Positions 1-10,208 of a stretch of 64,000 nucleotides of DNA are shown here, in pieces. The notes under the pieces are model-generated. The model was not told where the DNA came from and did not search any database. It saw nothing but the letters and a program-made list of their open reading frames with translations. The translations under genes and the position numbers were made by a program. The DNA comes from Zeugodacus cucurbitae. Lineage: Eukaryota > Arthropoda > Insecta > Diptera > Tephritidae. Position 1 is the stretch's first letter, and every line of letters starts with the position of its first letter. The DNA lies in assembly GCF_028554725.1 (NCBI RefSeq), contig NC_071671.1, positions 63,661,001 to 63,725,000 on the forward strand. Direction: 5' to 3'.

Positions 1-1495
1 ATGTAGCCTCTGATCCTGAATCAATTAGTGCTCTTGCGGAATATCGTTGGCCATTATGTTCTATCTGAACCATTGCAGTACCCAATAATGTTTGCTTCCT
101 ACTTCGGTTGAGAGGGTCTTGAGATGTTTGAGTGGACTGTATAGTAGTAGTATAAGCTTGCTGGGTTGTGTTCTGGGTGGGTATTGCGGTATCAGGAGTT
201 GAACTGGTCGCTATTGGGGTTTCCGAGGTTGATTCAGGTTGAGGTCTAGTTTCTCTATGTATCAGAGTATTGTGTCTTTTATGACATTTGCGACAAGAGT
301 ATTTACTATTACAGTTCTTGTAGCTGTGTGAGATTGCTAAGCAGTTATAGCAATAACCATACTTATTGATTGTGGCAATACGGGTCTCAACATTCATTGC
401 TAGAAATTTGGGGCACTCACGAATCGAGTGATGCTTATTGCAAAGTTTGCAACTTTCTGCTTCCGGATGGGGTTGAGAAGAAGTGTAATTGTTTTGAAAG
501 TTTGAGGTTCTATTTCTGGGGTTAAATCTTTTTTCATCGGACCTTTTATCTGTGCATAGGTTGGGTGAGTGGGGTTTTGTTACTGAATCCTTGAAATTTG
601 ATACGGATTCGAGGGTTTTATATTTATGGGTCAAGAAAGAGTCGAAATTTGACCATGTGGGTATAGAAGTAATATCTTCTAGGGTAGATTCGAATGCTTC
701 TAGTGTTTGTTTCGGTAGTTTCGAACTACAAAGATATATCAATATCGGGTCCCAACTTTTTGTGTCAATCTCAAGATGGGTTAAATTGGTGAACACATTG
801 TTAACCGTTCGTTGCAGGGCTTTTATGGCGTAGCCTGTTTCTTGAGTGACATCGGGTAGGTTGAGAAGGGTTTTTAATTGGGTGTTGACTTGCATTCTAT
901 TGTTTTCATACTGCTCGACCAGATTCTTCCAAGCCAGTATGAAACCATCATTCGTAAGGGGTGTGTTTTTAATAGATTCTCTTGCTTCGCCTCGGGTCTT
1001 CTGGGTAAGGTGAAAGAGTTTTTCAACATTACTTATTCTGGGGTTACGGATATACAAGGCCGTAAACATATCTCGAAATGTGGGCCAAGCCGTGTAATCT
1101 CCGTAAAATATATCGGTGTCACATGGTGGTAGCTCAATCTTGGGACCGAAATCTATTGTAGAGTCTTCTGAGGCTCTTTCCTTAATGGGTTGGGATGACG
1201 CGTGGGTTTTACGTCTGTTTACATCTTCGTTTATTGAGGCTAAGCAGGATAGGTACATATTATAGGATTTCTTGTATCTATCCTTGACTTTATTGAAGTC
1301 GATGGTTTCGCGGGTATCACTAGAAATTCTCCGAATAGCATCATATGCCCTTTCTGCTTTCTCGTAAAGCGAATTTAGTGTAACTCTTTTAATTTCTAGG
1401 GTGTAAACTGTTTCTTCTTCAGCTTGGGTATGGAAATGATCTTCCACGAATTCTATTAAATCGGTGGTAGTGAATTTAAAATCCTCCATTTCCAT
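1..1495 (-). CDS. Gag-protease polyprotein of BEL/Pao element (partial, continues past base 1)
   Basis: The frame is open from ATG at 1495 to the window edge, about 498 codons with no stop. The N-terminal third is helical and charged. The central gag domain contains PKIELPPCDTDIFYGDYTAW, related to the DUF1759 gag domain of BEL/Pao elements. Near 445-280 come two cysteine-histidine knuckles, CKLCNKHHSIRECPKF and a CYNCLAISHSYKNC-type motif followed by CRKCHKRHNTLIH. The last residues before the edge are LLGTAMVQIEHNG and ALIDSGSEAT; the DSG is the catalytic triad of a retropepsin. The product would form the particle and cleave itself. The open frame suggests a young, possibly active copy. A second in-frame ATG lies 6 nt downstream at 1489, so the exact start is open. 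Confidence 0.85.
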   Translation of the reverse strand, partial: MEMEDFKFTTTDLIEFVEDHFHTQAEEETVYTLEIKRVTLNSLYEKAERAYDAIRRISSDTRETIDFNKVKDRYKKSYNMYLSCLASINEDVNRRKTHASSQPIKERASEDSTIDFGPKIELPPCDTDIFYGDYTAWPTFRDMFTALYIRNPRISNVEKLFHLTQKTRGEARESIKNTPLTNDGFILAWKNLVEQYENNRMQVNTQLKTLLNLPDVTQETGYAIKALQRTVNNVFTNLTHLEIDTKSWDPILIYLCSSKLPKQTLEAFESTLEDITSIPTWSNFDSFLTHKYKTLESVSNFKDSVTKPHSPNLCTDKRSDEKRFNPRNRTSNFQNNYTSSQPHPEAESCKLCNKHHSIRECPKFLAMNVETRIATINKYGYCYNCLAISHSYKNCNSKYSCRKCHKRHNTLIHRETRPQPESTSETPIATSSTPDTAIPTQNTTQQAYTTTIQSTQTSQDPLNRSRKQTLLGTAMVQIEHNGQRYSARALIDSGSEAT

Positions 1496-2263
1496 GATTT
1501 GGGTGGGTGTAAACAATATTATTTGAGTGGGTATGTATTAAATAAACAGGGTAGAGAGTAAAATTTATAATTTGAATTTATTTTCAAAATTTTCGTTTTT
1601 TGGCTTTTTTGTTGAGTACGGGTTAATATTTATTAGGAAAACTATTTATTTTTGTGATCTATGGGCGAATTATGGGAATAAATTCGTAAAACAAATTTGC
1701 AATGAGTTTTTGCAATTTTTCCTACTGGGTCACCTTACGAATTTCCTATTGGGTGCTTGCTTTAGTGTGCAGTGCCTGTTATTGGTGATCGCTACCAACA
1801 ATTCTTATGCGAACTAGATCGCTAGTTCGTATGCATGCAAATGGGTGCGGGTGTTTGTATATATTAAATATTTTTGACAAGAAGAGTGCAATAGCCGACG
1901 GCAAACAATTATATGTTTTTTATTGCACTGCTTCTTTTGGGTACATGTATGTATGTAATAATTAGTGCAAAGCAAAATCAGGTAAACTCAAGGGAGACAA
2001 ATAAAATGAATTTAAGTACGCTTAAATACACAATTTGAAATTTGAAATTTTTGATTCTGATTTGCACTTTTAATAAAAATAAAAATAATGGGTCGCACAA
2101 AATATTTCTCAAATCTTTATAATTTTAGTGTTTCAAATTATTTGTTGTTGGTGGTGGTCGGTGTACAAACTTTTTGTTGGGTGCACTGTGTATTGTTGTT
2201 ATTGGGCGTCGGTGTATTCCAACGATGTTGTTACTGGGTGACTCCTCTTCTCTCCTCCAAACT

Positions 2264-2281
2264 ATCCGGCTCGAAGGACCA
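2264..2281 (-). other. Primer binding site matching the tRNA-Tyr 3' end
   Basis: The plus strand reads ATCCGGCTCGAAGGACCA. This is the 3' end of insect tRNA-Tyr including the added CCA, so the minus strand carries the 18-nt binding site for it. It lies 4 nt inside the LTR edge, where an LTR element primes minus-strand DNA synthesis. The tRNA match is from knowledge of fly tRNA-Tyr and was not checked by alignment. Confidence 0.8.
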
Positions 2282-2285
2282 AAAA

Positions 2286-2855
2286 TGTCGAGTTAGGTCG
2301 ACGATGAGGCCGATTCCGTTTGAAGAAAAGAGTTGTTGAGTTTAAACGTTATAATATTTAGGGTTTATTTATACGGGTGTGTGTTGACAATATTGGTTAA
2401 TTGTTTTATATTCTTATTTGTTAGAATTTAGTGTTAGTATATCGCAACTATATTGACCTGTGGTGCAATTCCTTGTGTTGTGTAGGGTATTTGCTCCGCT
2501 GTGTTGATGATATGTGAGTTGTGTTTTGTTGATCTTCTCCTTATTTAGTTACACTTTGTTTTGTATGATGTTGTGTTTTACCGATTTGTTGTTCTTCGTT
2601 ATCACTTCTTTTGGGTTTTGTGAATTTGGGTTTATCTGTTTATTACTTTAAATTATGTGTTTTGAATTTATTTGTGATTTTCACTTTTCTTTAGAAGCGC
2701 GGGTTTTTGAGTTGAGCCGTTTTACTTTCTCTGTTTCTCTAAGTGTTGTGTTCGTAATGTGTGATAAGCGAAGTTGGGGCGGTTTATCTCTTCTGCATTA
2801 CCTATCTATTACTTTTTGGAGAGTAATGCAGAGGAGTATTTGTTTGCACTAAACA
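2286..2855 (-). repeat. Putative 5' LTR of the BEL/Pao element
   Basis: The right-hand side of the primer site starts TGTCGAG. A matching end is CTAAACA at 2849-2855, giving a TGT...ACA-bounded LTR of 570 bp. The left edge is fixed by the primer site; the right edge is inferred, and a nearby CA at 2848 is an alternative. Close to the right edge an imperfect inverted repeat around CTCTGCATTAC (about 2790-2803 against 2825-2838) could form a stem in the U3 part. Confidence 0.6.
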
Positions 2856-3068
2856 GTAAGCCTCTTGAAAAGTATAAAAGATGATGATTTTTTAAGTATT
2901 ATAAGCTCTGAATATACCGTCCCAATTTTATTATACCAATTTATAGTATTTATATCAGTTTTTTTGTTGCCCGATGATGTTTGATGAATATAAGATAGCT
3001 AAGCTTTGACCATATCGTTATATGGGATAATTTCATTAATAAGAAATCAATGATACAATTATGTATAT

Positions 3069-4572
3069 GAGCCCCCTAAAGCACAAGTGGTATAACTCCA
3101 CTTTTTCTTCTGTCGAGATATTAAAGGGTTTGCTAAAAGTTGTATATAAAAATCAATATTGAACTTTTGGACTACTTTTTTCAATAAAACTTCAGAAAAA
3201 GGTGTTATTTAACTTAAATTGATGTTTTTGAAACTTTTTGTCCACTAACTCTTGTTTTATCGAGTACCGAAAATAAATTATACCATTTGTGCTGTAAATG
3301 GTTTTAAGATTTCATTTAACTTATAAATAGTTTAAAATCTGTTTCGTTTTCTCATCTAATTTTTCATGTATTATCAATAAAACTTAAATTTATTTCATTA
3401 TTGACAGTATAATAAGTGAAAAAATATTTTTTTATTCATCGTCACTTTCTTGAAATTCTTCCTGAAGTGGGCAAACATCTTCAGCAGTCTCACTAGTAAC
3501 AAGCCCCTCGAAATAATTGTGGTGTACTGGAGGGATGTATGGCAGCAAGTCCATCATATCTTTCCTTTTTTCTTTTGAAATAGGCCGAACTCTTGTGTAC
3601 AGCTTACCCTGATCAATGATGCAAACATTAACGGGTCGTCCTTTTTTTCCTGCTGGCTTGAAATCCAATGTTGAAAACGGCATATCTTCAGATAGAGTTT
3701 CCTTAAAAAGGATTTTAAATGGCTCACTTTTTGTGTAGCGTATCCATTGCATTTTCAGCCACGATACAGGTTGGCCTTCACAATCTTTTTTTCTTCTGGT
3801 GATTTTTTTTAGGATGTTTTCGACTGACAAAAATATATCGATCGTCATAACTGTCACATGAAAGGCATTCTTTTTCCTTGACAACGCAATAGTTCTATAC
3901 CAGTCGTCAGGTGTAAATATTTGTTGCGACTTACTAAAATTTTCAATAGATGCAAAGTCACAGTCATTGGGGAGGAATGAATGTCCACTTTGCATGAACT
4001 TTTGGTCCATCATTTCCTTCCGCATTTTCCTCTGCTTCACCACTTTCATGAGTACTGGGTCTCCCTTCCACATCAGTAGCTGCTTCATTGTCCCCTATGG
4101 AACCGGGATCATCAACGGCTGAAACCAAAGTTTACGTTCAATTATTTGAGAAAGTATAAACATTACGACATGAATTAGCATTTTCGATTAAGCACCAAAT
4201 TGGGTTTTACAATAACAACAAACGAATGAAGAAATTTTGCCATTTTTCAGCTTAACACTTAATTCTTAATTTCACTACTGTTACCTTCACTTGAGTACAT
4301 CTAAAGAAATTATTACAAAAAAACACTGAGAATAAGTCTTCCTCCCATGAAATTCACTGCACGAATGGTGAATTTGTCAATTATACCACTTGTGCTGTCA
4401 ACGAATAGGCGGCAGCATTCACTGCACTAGTAATTTCTGCTTTTTATGAGGTTGCTGTGGGAACTAGAAGCTACCACGTTATTGCATTAAATAGAACACA
4501 TTTTCCTCAATACAGTACCATAACTAACTCGAAAAAAAAATGGAGTTATACCACTTGTGCTTTAAAGGGCTC
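3069..4572. mobile_element. DNA transposon with 32-bp terminal inverted repeats
   Basis: The left end (3069-3100) begins GAGCCCCCTAAAGCACAAGT, and the right end (4541-4572) is its inverse with two mismatches. Both are flanked by ATAT (3065-3068 and 4573-4576), a candidate 4-bp target duplication. The 16-mer TTATACCACTTGTGCT inside each terminus recurs as internal copies at 3278-3293 (one mismatch) and 4381-4396. Such subterminal copies usually bind the transposase. One antisense ORF of 218 codons lies inside. Superfamily is not assigned; a 4-bp duplication would fit Sola-like families among others. Confidence 0.75.
3432..4088 (-). CDS. Transposon-encoded protein, probably a C-terminal fragment
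   Basis: This 218-residue ORF lies between the inverted repeats, so it is taken as element-encoded. It is basic at the N terminus, contains GHSFLPNDCDFASIE near residue 35 and a DDWYRTIAL segment, then WLKMQWIRYTKSEPF near 110. It ends with a proline-rich YIPPVHHNYFEGL stretch and an acidic tail. This arrangement resembles the C-terminal part of uncharacterised insect transposon proteins that carry the zinc finger and catalytic core further upstream. No DDE triad can be pointed to here. The start is arbitrary: the frame may continue from an upstream exon, or the element may be an internally deleted derivative. It is not a host gene as far as can be seen. Confidence 0.5.
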   Translation of the reverse strand: MKQLLMWKGDPVLMKVVKQRKMRKEMMDQKFMQSGHSFLPNDCDFASIENFSKSQQIFTPDDWYRTIALSRKKNAFHVTVMTIDIFLSVENILKKITRRKKDCEGQPVSWLKMQWIRYTKSEPFKILFKETLSEDMPFSTLDFKPAGKKGRPVNVCIIDQGKLYTRVRPISKEKRKDMMDLLPYIPPVHHNYFEGLVTSETAEDVCPLQEEFQESDDE

Positions 4573-4576
4573 ATAT

Positions 4577-6053
4577 GGAAAGCACAGATTCACCGCTATC
4601 AGAACAATTGGGACCGTGACAATATCGTTTGAATCTTACTGTGTAACCTACAACATCCATAAACAAACCAAATCACTCACTGTACTGATACTGTAGCAGC
4701 AAGTCTGTTTAATTATGCACACGTTCACACTCTCATACAATTGCTTATCTCCTGCTCTCTTGCACTTCATGGCAATACGAATAAATACATATGTATATGT
4801 ACATAAGTACCGCCGACTTGTATTACTTGTGTTGTAAAAATCGAAAGTGGTTAACGGTAATCACTGGTTTCGTTCCAGACCGCATAGCAAAGGCATGACA
4901 AAGCCGTTAGGTATACAATACTAACAACAATTACAAAAAAAAAACAACATTAACCTTGTCAGTGGCGAGTGCAACACAAATTGGTCACAGCTTGGCGAGA
5001 GACTCGACAACAATGCGATATCCACATTTGCATGTGTCCACTCAACGTTTGACAAAGATATGAATGATTGGGGAGATAGTGGATAAAGTTGGAAGAGATA
5101 AAAAGTTTATATGTATATATAATACATATTAAAAAAGTAAAGTATAAGTTGTATACCGAAACGCCAACAATGTTGTAGCAGAAAGTGAAAATTGTTTAGG
5201 CTTTGTATCGAAATATAAAATATAATCAAAGATTTTGTTGCACATAATTATTAGCGCAAATTTACGCCGGTTTGTCAAATTGTCAGCCTTTACCCCACTG
5301 TTACTCTTTGCAGTATTGCCTTGGCTTACGCTATAATGCTGAGTTACATTTTTCAATTTTTTATTTTGCTTTTGTTGTATCACCATATCGGTGTCTACTA
5401 AAGTGCTCAATGGTCATGGTTGAGCAACAAATAAGTTCAATAGAGTCTTTTATATAATTATGTTATAGATATATGCAAATATTTTTTAAAAAATCATAAA
5501 GAGTGTAAGAGGTATATATAATTTTTCACACAATTTCCCAATAGTTTTTTGATTTTTTTTTTTAGATTTCTTTATTTTTTGATTTACAGCAATTTTTTTC
5601 TCAGTGTATTACTTGTTTAACTTCATTGATTTTATCTTTTTTATTATTTTATGCAATTATTTGTAGTTTCTTGGACACAGATTTATAGGGAAAGCGTTCA
5701 AGGTGTTTGATTTGAACGTGAAATCTATTTTTATTGAATTGCACTTGAATTTGCAAGTGAAAACTAATCAGTTTTGACAGCTGTGGTACAAGTGACATTG
5801 CATAAAACTAACTGTAATTTTGTTAGTATATTTATTTTGTTTTACAAAGTAGTTAAATTTTGTGTTATCTGCTATCCAGGAGCTGGTTGAATTAAAGTAT
5901 AAATTGAAAATTAAAATAAACTTAAATCTGAATCAATTCATTTGTGGGCAGTTCTTGGATCATTTTATTGTCTCAAAGATACAATTTTAATCAATATATG
6001 CTGTTGATATCTTGAAATTGGTCTATAGACAGTCCTTCAGGCTTGTTATGGAC
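4577..6053. other. Non-coding stretch, no gene seen
   Basis: AT-rich sequence with short ORFs that overlap on both strands and look random. It contains short CA- and T-rich runs and an A-run at 4940-4950. No domain, RNA gene or repeat boundary was recognised. Confidence 0.5.
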
Positions 6054-6753
6054 TTAAGGGGCTATATCAGGTGACATTTTCAAAAAATCGTTTTTTTTTT
6101 TTATATTTTGCTTATTCAATAATTTATATAAAAATATACTGGGAAAGCGGTAAGATCGTATCTTGAATAGTTATTGAATGTCAGCATTCTAAAGATCGAC
6201 CGCTCGATGGTATGCATAAGCAGCTATAGTCGAAACTTTAAACGCGTTTTTCTCGAAACGACATTTCTCAAAATTGGTGACTTCATAACTCCGATCGACT
6301 TCAAATTTAAACTGAGTATTCTTCAATATATTTACTATACAATGACCTACGATCTTTTTGGTTAAAAAATGTCAATTTGGCAATACAAATAATACCATTT
6401 TTTTAACCTAAAAGACGATTTTTTTTAGAACTACGCCACTTTGTCAATTTGTGATATTTTTAAATAATCGTAGGTCATTGTACAAACAATATATTTAACT
6501 TTAATAGCCTTTTTGAATTTTTTTGTTTCAGCAACTCATTCGGCCGGTATCAAGTCAGCAGTTAGGGAACTTTTGTTTTTGGCACCTCCGAAGACGGCAC
6601 ATAACCCTATTATTTTTCAATATTTTTGTAAAAAAAAATTTTTAAATGTAGCAGAAAATATACCTTATTGTGTGTAATAAACTTCGAAACAATCGATCGA
6701 GTACTTATAATTTTATCTAATTTTTCATGGGTTACACTGGTTTAGCCCCTTAA
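6054..6753. mobile_element. TTAA-flanked MITE (piggyBac- or Kolobok-type target)
   Basis: TTAA at 6054-6057 and at 6750-6753 flank a 692-bp body. The body starts GGGGCTATATCAGG and ends with the inverse of GGGGCTAAACCAG, so short terminal inverted repeats follow directly on the TTAA duplication. The interior has no ORF of note. It contains an inverted pair around ACAATGACCTACGAT (about 6340) and ATCGTAGGTCATTGT (about 6467). piggyBac and Kolobok transposases both target TTAA; which one moved this copy cannot be told. Confidence 0.7.
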
Positions 6754-9700
6754 GGAGCTGATTTTTGTATCAAAAATATATTCAGAAAATTTGCAATATA
6801 CATATATAATAGTTACAAAGCCTTGAAAAATAAATGTTAATTAGTAGACATAAATTTAGAAAATACTTATTATAAAGAAGAATATATTTTTATTTAAATA
6901 TGAAAAATTCATGCTACCTTGAATTTTGCAACCCAGAGGAGAATTGCACTAATTTTAATATTTTCCTATTTAAATTGCTATAATTGCCACTTAATTAAGA
7001 TTACGATTAACTAATGCATCAGTTGCGTTGAAATCTGCAATTTAGTACATTTTTTGCTGCCACAAAAGAGTTTTTTTTTTGGGTTAATTCATTTGTTATA
7101 TGTTTATATCTCTATATACCTAACATCGATATTCCAACTACATGTGCTTTGTTGTTATTTCCCTCGTGCGCGTGGCGCACTCAAGCGAGTGTCTTACTTA
7201 GCGGCCTTAATGACCTCAGACACTTTACCACCTAACCACTTTGCCAGCGAAGCAGCTAAACGCCGACTATATGACTGTGATCATAAAGTGCGCTGATGCT
7301 TGAAAAGTTCTGCCATAAAAATTATAAACAACAATAGCAACAACTACACACACACATACATATGAGTTTGGCATTAAATTAGCTGCATTATTTGCCTTTT
7401 TCAAGACTCACTTCATACCCAAACATTAGTGAGCTGAGACCCGGCAATCGATTGGCAATTGTTCTTTCAGCTGTCGATGTCGATGTTTTGCCTCTCGTCA
7501 AAAAAGAGGCGCACCCACCGCTAAGCTTTTCGACTGACTGCAGCAATAAAAAGTGAAGCGTGCATTATACGCTTGTTGCAACATCAGCAAACAAACAAAC
7601 AACGGACGGTTAGTGAGAACAACAAATAAGCGCTATTTTAGTGGCATGCCATAAAGGTCAGGCAGTAGCAGTTTTTATTTTATTTTTGTTGTTTTTTTAT
7701 TTAGTTTGTGTTCTGCTAGACAATGCACCAGCTTGGTTGGAGGTGTACCGGTTTGTTTGTGTTGCACATTAAACTCTTTGTTTTGCCCACTGACATTCAA
7801 CACAAAAGACTTAAGACGCATACTCGCTGGCTTACTCTGTTGTGTGGCTTTGTTTGCAAATTGGAAAGTGAAGTTTTTTAGCATTTGTGGTTATGCAGTT
7901 GTAGTCACAGCATAATATTAGTTTTTTTATGCTACTTTACCGTTAGTTTATGGTATTTGTTTGAGACACACGCAGCAGCTACAACAACAATTGACAGCTT
8001 AGTCGCTAACACAAACAAAATGGAAAATCTGGAAAACGAAAACACATTTTGGCTGGCTGCATAATTTAAGCCATAAGCATATGGCTGATAACCATTTTCA
8101 TCAGTCAATGTCAAGGATTTAATGCTAGACATCAGGCAGTACGTCAAGCGTTGCAGCATTAAGCAAGTGTGTGTGTGTTTGTTTGTGTAAGCAGTAAGCT
8201 AATTTCTTGTTTGTTGATTTGTTGATTTGTTGCTTGTTTTACTTGTGCTATACATATTTATATGTATTTTTATTTTTATATTTTTTCTATTATTTTCATA
8301 TTTATATTTATTTTTTTTTTAATATTTTTTTTTTTACTTTATTTGACATTCATGTCATTGCTTTCTAAGCTTTGTAATGTTAATTTTGCGTGAAAGCAAA
8401 ATCATATTCATAACTAAACAATACACTAATACAACCAGTATACAAAAGTGATAGTTAAGCATTTCTCTGCAGCATGCAACAACCACTAACAACAAGCAAA
8501 GAGTATAGTGAGTTGGCGTGCCACCAATCCCTGTGGCTTTATTATGCGAAGGCACCGCTAATATGTGGCAATAAGTGTCAATAAAATTGTAATACGGTTA
8601 AGGAAATAAAAATAATTTACATAACAGTGTCTTTATATATTTTATTTCTTTCCTCTCATTTCCAAAGCCACAACAACAATATCAAACGAATTACCGACTG
8701 GCTTGCGCTTTTCAATTATAATGAATAGTTAGACTTATTCAACTTGAAATAAGCGCTAAACAAATGAAGCGCACACAAGCAACAATAAAAGCACCCAACC
8801 CTCAAATAACTCCACCTCAGCGCTGCCCAGTCAGACCTTATAGACCCCGCGTCGCTGAGACGCCAGTAGTACAAAGACGCGCTGAATTTGTTTGTCTAAC
8901 TTCAAGGTGTTTTTTTTTTTTGTTACTTCTAATTTTGGGGTTTTTAGTTTTCCGCTTGTTAGAAGAACCAATTATTTTATTTGCTATTGTTTACTGCTTT
9001 ATTTCTTGCAACCATTCCATTTGTTGTTTTAATTTGGTGCGCTTTTGTGTGCCTTACCACAGTTTTCGACACTTAATTTTCTGCTCCAAAAAGAATCGAA
9101 ATTATGTAAACTGCCTCGTGCTGATTTTCACGCCGCCAATGACACGCAAATTGAGAATAATAATGCGATTGAATGCGCATGCGCCAGCTGCTAATGCGCC
9201 GAAGTGCTAGGAAGTCGTGAGTAATGGGCGTGCTATTGTTTGGTATTAGCATATTTTCGAATTTTTTCATTAAAATCGATTTTCTTTGTTGTATTATTTA
9301 AGTAACTAGCAACTGTTACGTAATAGTTTTGTTAGGAAAAATATTTTAATTATTTAGAAATTTAGTGTTTCAAATAAAAAATAATATGAGTAATTACGTA
9401 AGAAAAAAATCATTGATATAATGAGGATTGCTTCAGTGATTGAACAAAGTAGTCAAATGCTTTGATTTTTGGTTGTAGATGTTTTCAAGTTTTTCCAAAA
9501 CAATTTTAAAATTTTTTTTTCGACCCTAAATGTAGGCCTTGTTGGATATACGACGAAAACGTTGCCTACATTTAGGCATATTTTAGTAAATTCACATACA
9601 AAATAAATTTTAAAATGGATATGATATTTAATTCATACAGCATTTCATACTAATTAAAAACATTGAAATAATAAATATTTTTATTTTTAATCAAGAAATT

Positions 9701-9757
9701 ACTAAAAGTCTCCAAAAACAAATATTTACACATCATTTCCTTTCCGCTATCTTCCAG
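6754..9757. other. Probable laccase 2 intron, 3' part
   Basis: No coding exon was found. The stretch holds T-rich runs, CAA and GTTT simple repeats and unrelated short ORFs in both directions. It ends with a typical 3' splice site (TTTCCGCTATCTTCCAG) before the exon at 9758. The exon carrying the laccase initiator methionine and signal peptide was not recognised here and probably lies upstream of the window. Confidence 0.5.
9525..9576. repeat. Perfect 13-bp stem hairpin upstream of a laccase exon
   Basis: CCTAAATGTAGGC at 9525-9537 is followed after 26 nt by its exact reverse complement at 9564-9576. The pair lies 181 nt before the exon start at 9758. It could fold in the pre-mRNA. It may also be a remnant of a small inverted-repeat element. 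Confidence 0.6.
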
Positions 9758-10208
9758 ATCAAGCAACCGCCGGCTCGTTATATACACCACGCATTGCGAC
9801 CACATCACCATTGGAGTCACCATTCTTCTCCGCCACACATGGCGTTGTACAGACACATCCCTCATTGGGCGCCAGCATACCCAGTCCACTGCCACTAAAT
9901 GGCAACAGCTTGGGCAGCGGTGGTGGTGTGCCCAATACGCTTAGCGTTGGCAGTGGCTATCTGAATTCACGTGGCAATTTGCCAAAATTCAATACCGCAC
10001 GATATCCGACAATTGCGAACACTGTGGTCGATCCAAATCCACAATCGCCATTCCGTCATTTAGATTTCTCCACTAGTGCTACCGCGGAATTGAGGCGCAA
10101 TCCGACATTATCGGCGCCTGATGAGTGCGCACGTGCCTGTCGCGAGGGTGAACCACCACGTATCTGCTACTATCATTTCACCATGGAATTCTACACCGTA
10201 CTGGGCGC
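9758..10208 (+). CDS. stw: Laccase 2 shared exon: linker and Cys-rich start
   Basis: The acceptor CTTCCAG precedes 9758. The first two bases complete a codon from an unseen upstream exon. The first two thirds encode a Ser/Gly/Pro/Asn-rich linker (for example PLNGNSLGSGGGVPNTLS), which is the variable N-terminal region of insect laccases. The exon then enters the conserved insect laccase Cys-rich segment, LSAPDECARACREGEPPRIC followed by YYHFTMEFYTVLGA. The donor GTAAGTAG follows. The first ATG-like in-frame codon here is TTG, so translation cannot start in this exon. Confidence 0.9.

Larger units (their letters stand above)
1..2855 (-). mobile_element. BEL/Pao-type LTR retrotransposon, 5' part
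   Basis: The element runs right to left and leaves the window at base 1. Reading on the minus strand, a putative LTR (2855 to 2286) is followed by a 4-nt spacer, a primer binding site (2281 to 2264), a leader of about 770 nt and a gag-protease frame starting at 1495. The double zinc-knuckle layout, the central gag domain with a GDYTAWPTFRDMF-like motif, and the gag frame running directly into an aspartic protease are typical of the BEL/Pao group. It sits antisense to the laccase gene. The second LTR and target-site duplication lie outside the window, so completeness cannot be judged. Confidence 0.85.

Noticed and set aside
2264..2281. Possible tRNA-Tyr gene fragment
   Set aside because: Only the 3' 18 nt including the non-genomic CCA are present, and they sit at the inner edge of an LTR, so a primer binding site explains them.
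8764..9210. 148-codon ORF with a hydrophobic stretch, considered as a laccase signal-peptide exon
   Set aside because: The hydrophobic part is in the middle, the start is basic and Pro-rich, and no donor gives the phase needed to join 9758.
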